Assembly (NCBI RefSeq): GCF_900618535.1
Contig: NZ_UYJA01000006.1
Location: 275,696 to 339,695 of the forward strand
Reading direction: 5' to 3'
DNA: 64,000 nucleotides
From: Pseudomonas bubulae
Lineage (GTDB): Bacteria; Pseudomonadota; Gammaproteobacteria; Pseudomonadales; Pseudomonadaceae
Below are positions 9,520 through 17,638 of the stretch, piece after piece. How positions within the stretch are numbered: position 1 is the first letter of the stretch; every line of letters starts with the position of its first letter. The notes below the pieces were generated by a model. The model searched no databases, had not been told where the DNA came from, and worked only from the letters and a program-made list of their open reading frames with translations. The position numbers were made by a program, and so were the translations under genes.

Positions 9520-10125
9520 ATGCCCATCACCGTGCAGCAACTGCTGCAGATATTCCCAAGCGCCGGCCAAGATGCTGGCGTTTTTGTTCCTGTCTTAAAC
9601 GCCGCGATGAACCGGTACCAGATTGTTGGGCTGAAGCGAGTCGCGGCCTTTATCGCCCAGGTTGGCCACGAGTCTGGCCAGTTGACGCGCCTCGTGGAGA
9701 ACCTGAACTACAGCGCTGATGTTTTGCGTAAAACCTGGCCAAGTCGTTTCGATGTGGAATTAGCCAAAGCAGTCGCACGCAAGCCCGAGCAGATCGCAAA
9801 CATCGCCTACGGCAACCGTATGGGTAACACCGTCCCCGGCGACGGCTGGAGGTACCGCGGACGCGGCCTGATCCAAGTCACCGGTAAGAATAACTACCGC
9901 GCTTGCGGTGAGGTTCTGGGCCTGGACTTGATCGCGCAACCTGAGCTGCTGGAAAAACCACAGCACGCCAGCATGTCAGCTGCGTGGTTCTGGGCAACCA
10001 ATGGGCTCAACACCCTGGCCGATGCTGGCAAGTTCGACGCAATCACCCAGCGCATCAATGGTGGCCAAACCGGCGCTGCGGATCGTCAGGCGCTGTATGC
10101 TCGGACGCTGAAGGTATTGGCGTGA
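9520..10125 (+). CDS. Phage endolysin, glycoside hydrolase family 19
   Basis: 201 residues from ATG 9520, preceded by GGAGAA. GH19 endolysins cut the peptidoglycan glycan strand at lysis. Visible family marks: AAFIAQVGHESGQLTRLVENLNYS, whose first Glu is the expected catalytic acid, and the GDGWRYRGRGLIQVTG block with the second catalytic region. No signal peptide, so it should need a holin or pinholin for release; no holin is obvious in this segment. The stop overlaps the next GTG start. Confidence 0.88.
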   Translation: MPITVQQLLQIFPSAGQDAGVFVPVLNAAMNRYQIVGLKRVAAFIAQVGHESGQLTRLVENLNYSADVLRKTWPSRFDVELAKAVARKPEQIANIAYGNRMGNTVPGDGWRYRGRGLIQVTGKNNYRACGEVLGLDLIAQPELLEKPQHASMSAAWFWATNGLNTLADAGKFDAITQRINGGQTGAADRQALYARTLKVLA

Positions 10126-10496
10126 CGCAGGGGCCTTGGAAACTGACAGGTATGGGGCTTGCACTGGCCCTGCTGCTGGTGTTGGGCGCCGCTGGCGGGG
10201 CCTGGCTGGCTGCATGTTACTACCGACCGCTGCTTGATACCGCAAACGCAGGCCTCACCACGGCCAAGCAGGCCCGCGGCAACCTCGAAACCCTTGCGGG
10301 CGAGCAAGGAAGGAAGCTTAGCGAACTAGTTCTGGCTGGTGAGCTGCGGGAGCGGAGTGCGGCAATGGTCATAGCTAAAGCCAAGGAAGAGGCCCAGCCA
10401 GACTACGCGGCAGCCAATAAATTGCTGCAGGAGCGAACTGGTGGTGATCCAGCTGAAGCTGCAGCATCGATCATTGATCAGGAACTTGGCTTATGA
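10122..10496 (+). CDS. Inner-membrane spanin (Rz-like)
   Basis: 124 residues from a GTG that overlaps the endolysin stop; an internal ATG at 10152 is an alternative. One N-terminal membrane segment (MGLALALLLVLGAAGGAWLA) is followed by a charged, helical periplasmic domain, the usual Rz layout. Spanins fuse inner and outer membranes in the last lysis step. The stop overlaps the next start (ATGA), and the next gene encodes the lipoprotein partner. Sequence is otherwise unremarkable; function is inferred from topology and position. Confidence 0.72.
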   Translation: MTQGPWKLTGMGLALALLLVLGAAGGAWLAACYYRPLLDTANAGLTTAKQARGNLETLAGEQGRKLSELVLAGELRERSAAMVIAKAKEEAQPDYAAANKLLQERTGGDPAEAAASIIDQELGL

Positions 10497-10750
10497 AGTG
10501 GCTGCTGATGGTGTTGGTGGTCGTAATTGCAGGGTGCGCTAACGGAGAGCCTGAGGTACGAATTATCCGTATTGAGGTGCCGGTGTCAGTCCCTTGCAAA
10601 ACTCAGGAAGTAGCGGTTCCAGCTTGGGCTGTAATCGGTTTAAAGAAAGTCGATTCACTGGAAATGAAGGTAAGAGCGTTGCTTGCTGAGCGACGGCAGC
10701 GGGTCGGGTACGAACGCGAGCTGCTTGCCGCCGTGGGTAGCTGTCGTTAG
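10493..10750 (+). CDS. Outer-membrane lipoprotein spanin (Rz1-like)
   Basis: 85 residues with a lipoprotein signal peptide ending in the lipobox IAGC at residues 12-15. The mature part contains Pro-rich EVPVSVP and a helical tail. It begins with an ATGA overlap and lies tandem to, not nested in, the Rz-like gene. Expected to be anchored in the outer membrane and to pair with the inner-membrane spanin. Confidence 0.7.
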   Translation: MKWLLMVLVVVIAGCANGEPEVRIIRIEVPVSVPCKTQEVAVPAWAVIGLKKVDSLEMKVRALLAERRQRVGYERELLAAVGSCR

Positions 10751-10755
10751 ACGTG

Positions 10756-11046
10756 TCAGAACTCAGGCAGGGCTCCTAAATTGTCTCCCCTGGAACTGTT
10801 CTTGTTTGTAGTAAGGAAAGTATTTTCGAAGAGGTGCACGCGAGCCCCCATGGCCCAACGGCCGTCAGCGTTTTGGACTCTTGTTTGAAAGGTAGCCTTA
10901 TCCAATCGAATGAGATCAGCGACAAATGCTCGTTCTACCGTCCTGGTAGAACCAATTTTCCCAGGAAGCTCTTCGCGGACGTGCACATATTCAATGTGTT
11001 CTTTTTCCTTACTGTATCTAACAGCAGTAATGCAAAAGTCAGTCAT
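10756..11046 (-). CDS. DUF3892 protein
   Basis: 96 residues, convergent with the lysis genes and ending 5 bases from them. The start MTDFCITAVRYSK and the run DLIRLDKATFQTRVQN are recognisable DUF3892 features. Members are small, cytosolic and of unknown role, and often lie at prophage ends next to integration functions, which fits here. It has its own promoter region to the right, inferred from the isolated orientation. Its convergent placement suggests a lysogenic or moron-type gene rather than a late gene. Confidence 0.72.
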   Translation of the reverse strand: MTDFCITAVRYSKEKEHIEYVHVREELPGKIGSTRTVERAFVADLIRLDKATFQTRVQNADGRWAMGARVHLFENTFLTTNKNSSRGDNLGALPEF

Positions 11047-11266
11047 TTTTAACCCTACATGGATGGCGATATGCCTCTATTAAGGTGGGGAGCTTTCAAG
11101 GACATTGCAATGCTAGGCAGAAAATATCGCTCTAGCTGCTAGGTGCCCATGAGGGAAAAGGTTATGTCTGTGGGGATTTTCTTGCTCGGTAGGAACCCAG
11201 TGCGGCATAGATCGAGATCTATGGGCTCTGGGAGCCTACTGAGAGGTCTTTATTTAAGCGTGTTTA

Positions 11267-12436
11267 GGGAATCTCCGAACAAGTTTTCAAATGTGCTGAA
11301 ATACGCCTGACCACCTGATCCGAGCCGCCTATGAGCCAGATGAGCTTTTCCGATTTCGAATACGCCGGCAAGCGCAAGCAGACACGCCGCGAACGCTTCC
11401 TCGCCGAGATGGATCAGGTCGTGCCCTGGACGGGTCTGCTGGGCCTGATCGAGCCGTTCTACCCCAAGGCCGGTGGCGGCAGAAAACCCTATCCTCTGGA
11501 AACCATGCTGCGTATTCATCTGTTGCAGAATTGGTTTTCCCTGAGCGATCCGACCATGGAAGAAACGCTCTACGAAATCACGCCCATGCGCCAGTTTGCA
11601 CGTTTGACCTTGAGCGCCCCGATACCTGAAGACACCACGATCATGAATTTCCGGCACTTATTGGAAAAGCATCAGCTTGCACCTGCAATCCTCGCGGTCA
11701 TCAATGGTTATTTGCAGGGCAAAGGCATGTCTCTGCGTCAGGGCACTATCGTCGATGCCACCATTATTCATGCTCCCAGTTCGACTAAAAACGAAGAGGG
11801 AAAGCGCGACCCCGAGATGCATCAGACCAAAAAAGGTAACCAGTATTTCTTCGGAATGAAGGCCCATATTGGCGCTGATGTCGAGTCCGGCTTGGTTCAT
11901 CACGTCCACGGCACCGCCGCCAACGTCGCCGATGTCACACAGGTCGCCGAGCTTTTGCATGGCGAAGAAAATGCAGTGTATGCAGACGCCGGATACACCG
12001 GCGTTGAGAAGCGTGAAGAGCATGAAAATCGTGAAGTGATCTGGCAAATCGCGGCGCGCCGCAGCACCTATTCCAAGTTGAATAAACGCAGCGTGCTCTA
12101 CAAGGCCAAGCGCAAGATTGAGTACTGCAAAGCCCAGACACGGGCCAAGGTCGAACATCCGTTTCGGGTGATCAAATGCCAATTTGGGTACGTGAAAGTG
12201 CGCTTTCGTGGGCTGATGAAAAACACGGCTCAGTTGACCACATTGTTCGCCCTGTCGAACCTGTGGATGGCTCGAAAACAACTGATGGGTATGGGCGAGT
12301 TGCGCGCTTAACATGGAAAACCGGGCGAAAAACGCCCTCGATGAACACTGCATCAGGTCGTTTTGAGCAAATAGCGCTGCGTGCCGTGCAAATTACGACT
12401 TGCGGCCGCCGCGCAGCAAGTTGATCGGAGCATCCT
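11267..12436 (+). mobile_element. IS5-family insertion sequence
   Basis: About 1.17 kb. Imperfect terminal repeats read GGGAATCTCCGAACAAG on the left and, in reverse complement, GGATGCTCCGATCAAC on the right. TTA flanks the left end and TTAA the right, compatible with a short TNA-type target duplication. The length matches IS5-family elements. Exact ends are uncertain by one or two bases. It lies between DUF3892 and a broken gene near the prophage boundary. Confidence 0.75.
11331..12311 (+). CDS. IS5-family transposase
   Basis: 326 residues, apparently intact. The N-terminal MSQMSFSDFEYAGKRKQTRR and RKPYPLETMLRIHLLQNWF are typical IS5-group sequences. DDE catalytic residues appear as VDATII (first Asp), YADAGYTG (second Asp), and a Glu in the Y-x-K-A-K-R-K-I-E segment or nearby. 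It encodes the only protein of the element, so the IS could still be mobile. Confidence 0.9.
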   Translation: MSQMSFSDFEYAGKRKQTRRERFLAEMDQVVPWTGLLGLIEPFYPKAGGGRKPYPLETMLRIHLLQNWFSLSDPTMEETLYEITPMRQFARLTLSAPIPEDTTIMNFRHLLEKHQLAPAILAVINGYLQGKGMSLRQGTIVDATIIHAPSSTKNEEGKRDPEMHQTKKGNQYFFGMKAHIGADVESGLVHHVHGTAANVADVTQVAELLHGEENAVYADAGYTGVEKREEHENREVIWQIAARRSTYSKLNKRSVLYKAKRKIEYCKAQTRAKVEHPFRVIKCQFGYVKVRFRGLMKNTAQLTTLFALSNLWMARKQLMGMGELRA

Positions 12437-12690
12437 TAACGGGCACTAAAGCTGTTTTTTTGCACAGTGCTTTATGATGAAACATTTTGCGGAAGATTCG
12501 CTCACTGGATGGCGAGCGGTGAGCGAGCAACATTTTGACTTATTCACCAACCATGGCGGCCATTGGCCTAGGCTTGTGGATCTGCGATCGCTGTGAGTAT
12601 TGCGAGTGTGGCGGGAAAAGGATCTGAGGTCTGATTATGGTTTTCTCCTATATCAGCATTAGGTGATACCTTTAAGCCATCATTCTAAAA

Positions 12691-13234
12691 ATGGAGGTTA
12701 CGGCTGTGGTAATACGCATAACTAACTGTCGAGATGTAGAAATCACGGGCACGAAAATATTTGGGCCGGACAATGGATTTGAAATTTTTGACTCCGAAGA
12801 TGTCAAAGTGAAAAATGTGTATTGCGAGACACGCACGGCTGTTTATGGCGAACGAGTGAGGGGGCTTAAGGTGACAAACCTCTCGCATGATGATCGAGGT
12901 GGGATTAATCGTCTGACATTGCTTGCAGTCTTGGTTCGGAGAGCTGCTCATGGCAATGTTTGACCTCAGGGATTCAAGCGAAATAAAGCTTGAGCGCTGC
13001 CAGACTACTTCTGAAACATTACTTTCTGGTGAGAATGTTAAAGATGTGGTGGCGACAGACTGTAAAGCAGGCGCAAGCGTAATTTCGCAGAGTCCACCGT
13101 TACCGCCAGTCCCAATCTCCAGCTTGAGGAAAGCGCTGAATTTTGCCATGGGGCAGCTATGGGCTTTAGGTCTGGGGATTTTAATTGCTGTTGTTGCTGC
13201 TGTCGTAATTTTTAGGTTTGGATTAATCCAATAG
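12691..13234 (+). pseudogene. Frameshifted beta-helix / membrane-anchored protein, unknown function
   Basis: Two overlapping frames (12691-12963 and 12923-13234) look like parts of one protein. The first holds repeated short beta-strand units (NCRDVEITGTKIFG, DSEDVKVKNVYCE) like a right-handed beta-helix. The second continues with more (SEIKLERCQT, NVKDVVATDC), then a Pro linker and one C-terminal membrane segment (LWALGLGILIAVVAAVVIF). A one-base shift near 12910-12950 would join them. The 5' frame also opens only shortly upstream of 12691, so more of the gene may have been lost to the neighbouring IS. I do not recognise a family. Confidence 0.5.
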
Positions 13235-13393
13235 CCAACTGGGTTGTTTTCCCGGCAGAACGTCGGGAGAGTTGAGAAAACCCCCAGTGACTTTCCGAGT
13301 GACATCGTTACTCGGTATCCAGCAGCGTTGGGCGTCGTTGCAGCGAGCGCCGGTTGCTGGAGTCCCGTATTTACTGGCGCTGAGTAAGTCCAG

Positions 13394-13443
13394 CTTGAAT
13401 GGGGTGCTAGGGGTCGAGTGTTCGAATCACTCCGTCCCGACCA
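13394..13443 (+). other. Attachment site: 3' half of tRNA-Pro(GGG)
   Basis: Fifty bases match the anticodon arm onward of tRNA-Pro(GGG): the TGGGGTG loop, a T arm GAGTG-TTCGAAT-CACTC and the 3' end CGTCCCG-A-CCA. The sequence upstream does not form the 5' half, so this is not a functional tRNA. Phages integrate into tRNA 3' ends and leave such copies at the distal junction. It marks the right end of the prophage on the left. Confidence 0.8.
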
Positions 13444-13459
13444 TATTCTTCAATGACTT

Positions 13460-13488
13460 AGGCCAATGTCCCCGACATTGGCCTTTTT
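13460..13488 (+). terminator. Terminator downstream of the tRNA-Pro remnant
   Basis: A perfect 11-bp stem AGGCCAATGTC / GACATTGGCCT with loop CCC and a TTTTT tail. It probably derives from the original tRNA-Pro transcription unit and moved with, or stayed at, the attachment site. Confidence 0.85.
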
Positions 13489-13522
13489 CATTTTCGGGAG
13501 ATTTTCGGGGCTTTTCCGCTTT

Positions 13523-14284
13523 TCATCCCTGCCTCCTCTTCAAAATTGTCAGAACCGGACCTCGTGAGTCGGTTGCTGATACCATATTTGCAGCCTCAAT
13601 CAGTTGCCCCAGCTCGGCGCCGGAGTAGTGACTGGTGATGCTACCGCTCTTGTGCCCGAGCAATGCCTTGCGGTCTTCCTCGGTTACGCCTGCTGCCCGA
13701 AGCCGTCGGCCAAACGTGTGTTTCAAGTCGTGAATCCTGATCGACTGATAGCCAGGGTGAGCGGGGCGAAGGTTTTTCTCCTGCCAGAGTTTCGCCGCTC
13801 TCACTCGCGCCTTCTTCCAGGCTGAGTCATTCATCCGGTGCATTGCGGAGCCGTTGTAGGGGAATACCCATTCCTTGCTGATACCGCGCTGCTTCTCAAT
13901 GATCGATATGGCCACGGTGTTGAGCACCACCAGACGCTCATCACCATTCTTCACTCCCGACCGCTCATGCCGGCCGCCAAAATCGGCCGGTATCAGAAAC
14001 ACACTGGTGCCCAGTTCCGCTCCCGCAATCTCCCAATCCCACTTCAATGTGCAAACCTCCTGCTCGCGACAGCCCGTGTTCACCTTGAACAAGGCCATCG
14101 TCTGCAAGTGGGCGGGCAACTCGCCAAAAAGAATCGACTGCTCTTCCCAGGACATGGGGTAGGGCTTGCGGCTCGATTTCTTCTCTTCCAGTTTTGTCAG
14201 CATGGGCACGCTGTCCAGCCAAAGCAGCTTTTGTGCACCGGGTATCGGTCTTATCGACTTGATCCCAGATCCGCATATTCATGG
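13523..14284 (-). pseudogene. Tyrosine-family phage integrase, N-terminus lost
   Basis: The catalytic half of a phage integrase. Visible: NTGCREQEV with the first catalytic Arg, HDLKHTFGRRLRAAGV with the His block, LLGHKSG with the second His, and the Tyr in ITSHYS. Usual length is 330-400 residues; here only ~250 in-frame codons remain, because a stop sits just upstream of 14284 and no core-binding domain is seen. The first internal ATG is at 14209. It ends 80 bases from the tRNA-Pro attachment site. Placement to the right of that site suggests it belonged to a second, tandem element. Confidence 0.75.
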
Positions 14285-14346
14285 ACACGACAAAATCCTT
14301 GCCGCGATCTACGCAGCATCAAGAAGGGGTAGGGGAAATATGAGTT

Positions 14347-14392
14347 GCTAAACATTATCATTCGTATTTAAGATATGTTATTACGTTTCAAC
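14347..14392 (+). promoter_or_regulatory. AT-rich leader of rpmJ2 with Fur/Zur-like sequence
   Basis: On the minus strand AATGATAATGTTTAGC matches roughly 13 of 19 positions of the Fur consensus. Just downstream GATATGTTAT resembles one half of a Zur site. rpmJ2 is known to be zinc regulated in Pseudomonas, so a Zur operator would be expected here; the match is partial. Confidence 0.3.
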
Positions 14393-14413
14393 TCACCGCA
14401 AGGAGCCTCACCG

Positions 14414-14569
14414 ATGAAAGTGCTGTCCTCACTCAAAGAAGCGAAAAATCGTCACCGTGACTGCCAGATCGTTAAGCGCCGTGGCCGTATTTATGTGATC
14501 TGCAAAACCAATCCGAAATTCAAGGCTCGCCAGGGCGCAGCGAAGAACAAGAACAAAGGCAAGGGCTGA
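14414..14569 (+). CDS. rpmJ: Ribosomal protein bL36, alternative C-minus type
   Basis: 51 residues from ATG 14414, preceded by AAGGAG. MKVLSSLKEAKNRHRDCQIV and RGRIYVICKTNPKFKARQG match the second bL36 type, which lacks the complete zinc ribbon and replaces the zinc-binding form when zinc is scarce. It is usually next to rpmE2, which is absent here; the upstream side is a truncated integrase, so the partner may have been displaced by the phage insertion. Confidence 0.88.
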   Translation: MKVLSSLKEAKNRHRDCQIVKRRGRIYVICKTNPKFKARQGAAKNKNKGKG

Positions 14570-14571
14570 CC

Positions 14572-14995
14572 TTACGCAACGTCGGCTTTGCGTTGATCCG
14601 CCCGGTCGGCAGCAAGGTCTGTCGCCAGTTCCTCGGCGCGGGCCTGGCCGTACTCATTGGCTCGGGGACGAATCAGTGACTCGGCAAGATCATGCAGGGC
14701 TGTAGGGTGTTGCCTGGACTTGGCTGGGTCCAGAGCCGTGTATGCAGCGTCCACCGGCAACGATTTCGCAAATCATCTGCTCGATCGGATATTCGCGGTT
14801 GTCGGTCAGCAGAGGGGCGATGTGTTCTTGTGCGCCGAGGTGTTCGGCCAGTGCTTCGTATAGTGATTGTGGTGTCACCAATGTCACCTGTTTACCGAAG
14901 GGGCGCGGCGCCGTGACGGTGTCGCCGCAGATCAGGCTGTTGATGGCATCGTAAAGCAAGTCCGGGCCTTCGACGGTATCCAGAAAGTCAGTCAT
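14572..14995 (-). pseudogene. Unknown small protein gene with one-base frameshift
   Basis: The first part (from 14995) reads MTDFLDTVEGPDLLYDAINS and runs on past the shift; the last part (to 14572) reads PVDAAYTALDPAKSRQHP and ends RADQRKADVA. Removing one base near 14750 (GCCGG) fuses them into ~140 residues, and the span of 424 bases is 3n+1. No family recognised. Its start overlaps the stop of a small upstream frame (ATGA), so the two formed an operon. Convergent with rpmJ2, ending 3 bases from it. Confidence 0.55.
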
Positions 14996-15216
14996 GGCAG
15001 CGGCTCCTGTTCGAGTTTACGTGCGAAAGCACAGGCATCGTTATGCTCGCGGCGAAAGCCTTTCACCTTGCCGGTACCGGTATCGACGATGTGGAAGAAC
15101 TCGCCACTCACTGGCTCTACCCGGTAGCGCGGGGCGTTCTTCGGTGGGGTGGCGCCGTCAAGCCCAGGCGAAGCGCGACGAACATATTGCGGCGCTGGTT
15201 TATTGCGAGCGCTACA
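14992..15216 (-). pseudogene. Small unknown protein, apparently 5'-truncated
   Basis: A continuous frame of about 74 codons with coherent protein character (PKNAPRYRVEPVSGEFFHIVD, then FRREHNDACAFARKLEQEP) ends in an ATGA overlap with the next gene. The frame opens after a stop at 15217-15219 and has no convincing start codon, so the beginning appears lost. No family recognised; likely phage or plasmid derived because it sits among prophage debris. Confidence 0.4.
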
Positions 15217-15413
15217 TCATAGTAAGCGCGTTGACTTGGGGTCATGGTCGCCTGCAGAGCTGTGGATTATTCATCTTCACTTCTTTCGCTGACATTCATG
15301 GGGGTGAAATGAGTTTTTGAAGTTGGCTAGGATTTAGTATTTATGCGCTGAAATTTAATGAACCCTTTGAAGGGGAGAGCTTCTAAAGTCATTCAGTCCA
15401 TCGGAGGCGTGCT

Positions 15414-15950
15414 GTGACTAAGATCATTACTGAGGAAATCCGGCTTCATCAGGAGTCGCCCTCAGACGTTTTTCTATTTGGCACTCCTAAAGATCGTCTA
15501 GATTTCTATCGGAGAGAAATTCACTATGAAACAAGTTTGCTCTCGAATAGAACGAACGCATATTTAACGGCCCAATCGTTCTTGGTTATTGCGTTTGCCT
15601 CTTCAATGGCGAACCTCAATCCCAGATGGGGCGAGCTTTTTACCTTGGTTGTACCAACCTTGATGGCCATCCTAGGAATATTTAGCTCATTGCATGCCTG
15701 GCCTGGGTTTAGGGCCTCGTATGTCATCATTGATCATTGGCATTTCAAACAAAGTCACTTATTGCGAAGTGACCCGGTTATGGGGGAGGCCTATGATGAC
15801 TCACCCTTATTTAACGAAAAAGAATCGAGTCAGCAGGGGTATCGCAAATCGCTAATGTTCTCTATGAGGACACCATGGCTATTTGTAATTTTTTGGGCGC
15901 TGCTTGCAGGTTTTTGTATTTATGTTCAGCTCACTAATTCTAGTCCGTGA
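15414..15950 (+). CDS. Three-helix membrane protein of unknown function
   Basis: 178 residues from a GTG with GGAGG 7 bases upstream. The soluble N-terminus (residues 1-45) is followed by two closely spaced membrane segments (about 46-66 and 72-94), a cytosolic loop of ~50 residues, and a third segment near 150-172. The pattern of an amphipathic lead helix (YRREIHYETSLLSNRTNAYLT) before a helical pair recalls SLATT-type or RipA-type membrane effectors of defence and toxin systems, but this is only a topological resemblance. It is AT-richer than its neighbours and stands alone, so it was probably acquired. Confidence 0.6.
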   Translation: MTKIITEEIRLHQESPSDVFLFGTPKDRLDFYRREIHYETSLLSNRTNAYLTAQSFLVIAFASSMANLNPRWGELFTLVVPTLMAILGIFSSLHAWPGFRASYVIIDHWHFKQSHLLRSDPVMGEAYDDSPLFNEKESSQQGYRKSLMFSMRTPWLFVIFWALLAGFCIYVQLTNSSP

Positions 15951-16127
15951 GCCTGGTAAACCTTTTCTATGATGGCTGACATTTCACCGTAGACTTTCCA
16001 CAGCTTTCATTCCCTCCAACCTGCTCAGCGAGCGGCCTGCAGTGATGCTTTCCGTTCAGGCTGCGCTATGCGTCTCGCGCTCTGCCTGAATGCGCAGGTA
16101 AATCTCCTCCCGGTGACCCACCGCGTG

Positions 16128-16369
16128 TGGCCAATCAGAAGATTAACTTTATGACGCGGGAGCTATACGACAAGGCAGCAGCGCTTAAAAGCGCAGCGTT
16201 TGCAGCTGTTGTGGGTTCCGTGGCGAGCAGAGCGATTATTGATTAAGGGACGAATGCCAGCGGCAGCTTTATAAAGTTTGCAGATGGCATGTTGATCACA
16301 TGGGGTATACGCATCATCAGTTATGGCGCAGGGGGTGATCTTCGCGCAGGACGCGGTTGGCGCCTTTGA
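16128..16369 (+). pseudogene. Tail fibre gene remnant with internal stop
   Basis: The frame reads MTRELYDKAAALKSAAFA, then a TAA at 16244, then GTNASGSFIKFADGMLITWG in the same frame. The last block is the well-known C-terminal signature of many phage tail fibres. No complete gene remains. It shows that a second prophage once lay here. Confidence 0.6.
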
Positions 16370-16559
16370 TTGCTGTCGAAGTTCAGTGGATCGAGCAGGA
16401 GCGTAAGTTTGTGGATGAGCAGTTGGAGGCCATCGAGGATGGCGAGCAGGTGCGGGTACGGAGCGCTTGTGGCGCGACTACCGTACTCAGATTCGAGCCT
16501 GGAAACTGGATGCAAAGGGCTATCCCGATTCAAACATGCGGCCATTACGCCCAAGCTAG
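16357..16559 (+). pseudogene. Tail fibre assembly chaperone remnant, frameshifted
   Basis: One frame gives VQWIEQERKFVDEQLEAIED and, after a shift near 16455, another gives ERLWRDYRTQIRAWKLDAKG and ends YPDSNMRPLRPS. Together they match the C-terminal half of phage tail fibre assembly chaperones, which end in a region with W-R-x-Y-R and a Pro-rich tail. It lies directly after the fibre remnant, the normal order. Confidence 0.55.
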
Positions 16560-16648
16560 CCTGGGAGAAGTCCCGGTCGTCCAGTCGATGACCCACATTC
16601 CCACATTTGTGCGAAGATCAGGGCGTAGATCACGTATGGAGTTGCCAC

Positions 16649-16903
16649 ATGAGCCGCCTGACCATCGACATATCCGAGCAGCAGCATCAGAGCCTGAAAG
16701 CGTTGGCCGCCTTGCAGGGCAAGACGATCAAGCAATACGCCATCGAGCGCCTGTTTCCGGGCAATGTTGACAATGATCCGGCATGGCAAGAGCTCAGAGG
16801 CGTACTGACCGCCCGCATCAATGATGGCCTGGCGGGCAAGGTTTCAGACAGGAGCATTGGTGACATCCTCGACGAAGAACTGTCCGGGGAAAGCCGGGCT
16901 TGA
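16649..16903 (+). CDS. ParD/RHH-type antitoxin
   Basis: 84 residues from ATG 16649 with GGAG upstream. The start MSRLTIDISEQQHQSLKALA followed by GKTIKQYAIERLF is a ribbon-helix-helix pattern: a short strand then two helices. The C-terminus, acidic and probably flexible (DILDEELSGESRA), would wrap the toxin. RHH antitoxins bind their own promoter. The stop overlaps the toxin start, so both are one operon. Confidence 0.8.
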   Translation: MSRLTIDISEQQHQSLKALAALQGKTIKQYAIERLFPGNVDNDPAWQELRGVLTARINDGLAGKVSDRSIGDILDEELSGESRA

Positions 16904-17214
16904 GCGGTGCCTACGTTCTCACGCTTGAGGCTGAAGCCGACTTGCGCGGGATCATCCGCTACACGCGCCAACAGTGGAATGACCAGCAGGTGCGTGTGTA
17001 TATCGGCAGACTGGAACGCGGGATCGCGCGCCTTGCGGCCCGTCAAGGCGCGAACAGGGACATGAGCGACCTCTACCCGACGTTGCTGATGGCTCACTGC
17101 GAACACCATTACGCATTTGCCCTGCCGCGTGAAGGTGGACCTGCTTTGATCGTGGCGATATTGCATGAACGCATGGACCTGATGACGCGACTGGCAGAAC
17201 GGCTGAACAAGTGA
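16900..17214 (+). CDS. ParE/RelE-superfamily toxin
   Basis: 104 residues from a TTG start that overlaps the antitoxin stop (TTGA). Features: LTLEAEADLRGIIRYTRQQW, where ParE proteins have helix 1, and the C-terminal strand with ALIVAILHERMD, followed by MTRLAERL. ParE-type toxins poison DNA gyrase, while RelE-type ones cut mRNA at the ribosome; the long helical hairpin favours ParE. The weak TTG start would hold toxin synthesis below antitoxin synthesis. A terminator follows. Confidence 0.8.
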   Translation: MSGAYVLTLEAEADLRGIIRYTRQQWNDQQVRVYIGRLERGIARLAARQGANRDMSDLYPTLLMAHCEHHYAFALPREGGPALIVAILHERMDLMTRLAERLNK

Positions 17215-17243
17215 TGTCTTGCTGAAATGAAACTGCAGTACCG

Positions 17244-17268
17244 AACCCGCCAAGTGCGGGATTTTTTT
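17244..17268 (+). terminator. Terminator after the toxin-antitoxin pair
   Basis: CCCGC / GCGGG stem with a short loop, then A and TTTTTTT. A near-identical hairpin recurs at 17598, flanking the lipoprotein remnant. Confidence 0.75.
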
Positions 17269-17383
17269 GTCTCGAGATAGGCATGCCTTCCAGCGAAGCA
17301 AGACTTCAGCCCATGTCGTTGGAAATGATGGCATAAAGCCTGCTACAGTCGGCGCCGAAATTATCCAGGTAAGGAAGTACCAA

Positions 17384-17577
17384 GTGAAGGGCATCCAGTT
17401 TTTGCGGCATTGTTGATGAATGGCTGCGTGGTGCAGAGCACCTATAGCAAGACTATTTCAGTGACGAAAGATGCCGACGGCAAGATCATTCAAACGGTTG
17501 AAAGCGAAACTGTGGTTCAGCCAGCCAATGGCTATCCAATGCGCCTGGAGAAAATCAAAGGTATCCAGCCACAGTAA
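17384..17577 (+). pseudogene. Small lipoprotein gene broken in a T-run
   Basis: GTG at 17384 with AAGGAAG upstream gives MKGIQFLRHC then stop. Adding one T to the TTTTT run at 17399-17403 gives MKGIQFFAALLMNGC, a perfect lipoprotein signal with lipobox LMNGC, continuing with VVQSTYSKTISVTKDADGK and ending at the TAA at 17577. So the ~64-residue lipoprotein was intact until a homopolymer deletion (or the base is a sequencing error). Role unknown. Confidence 0.6.
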
Positions 17578-17597
17578 ATACCTGCACCGATTCAAAG

Positions 17598-17621
17598 AAA
17601 CCCGCCGAGTGCGGGTTTTTT
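17598..17621 (+). terminator. Terminator after the lipoprotein remnant
   Basis: AAACCCGC-CGAG-TGCGGGTT followed by TTTTT, a strong intrinsic terminator. Confidence 0.85.
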
Positions 17622-17638
17622 ATTATCTAAAGAAACTC

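Noticed and set aside
13394..13443. Complete tRNA-Pro gene
   Set aside because: Only the 3' half is present; upstream bases do not pair with the acceptor strand.
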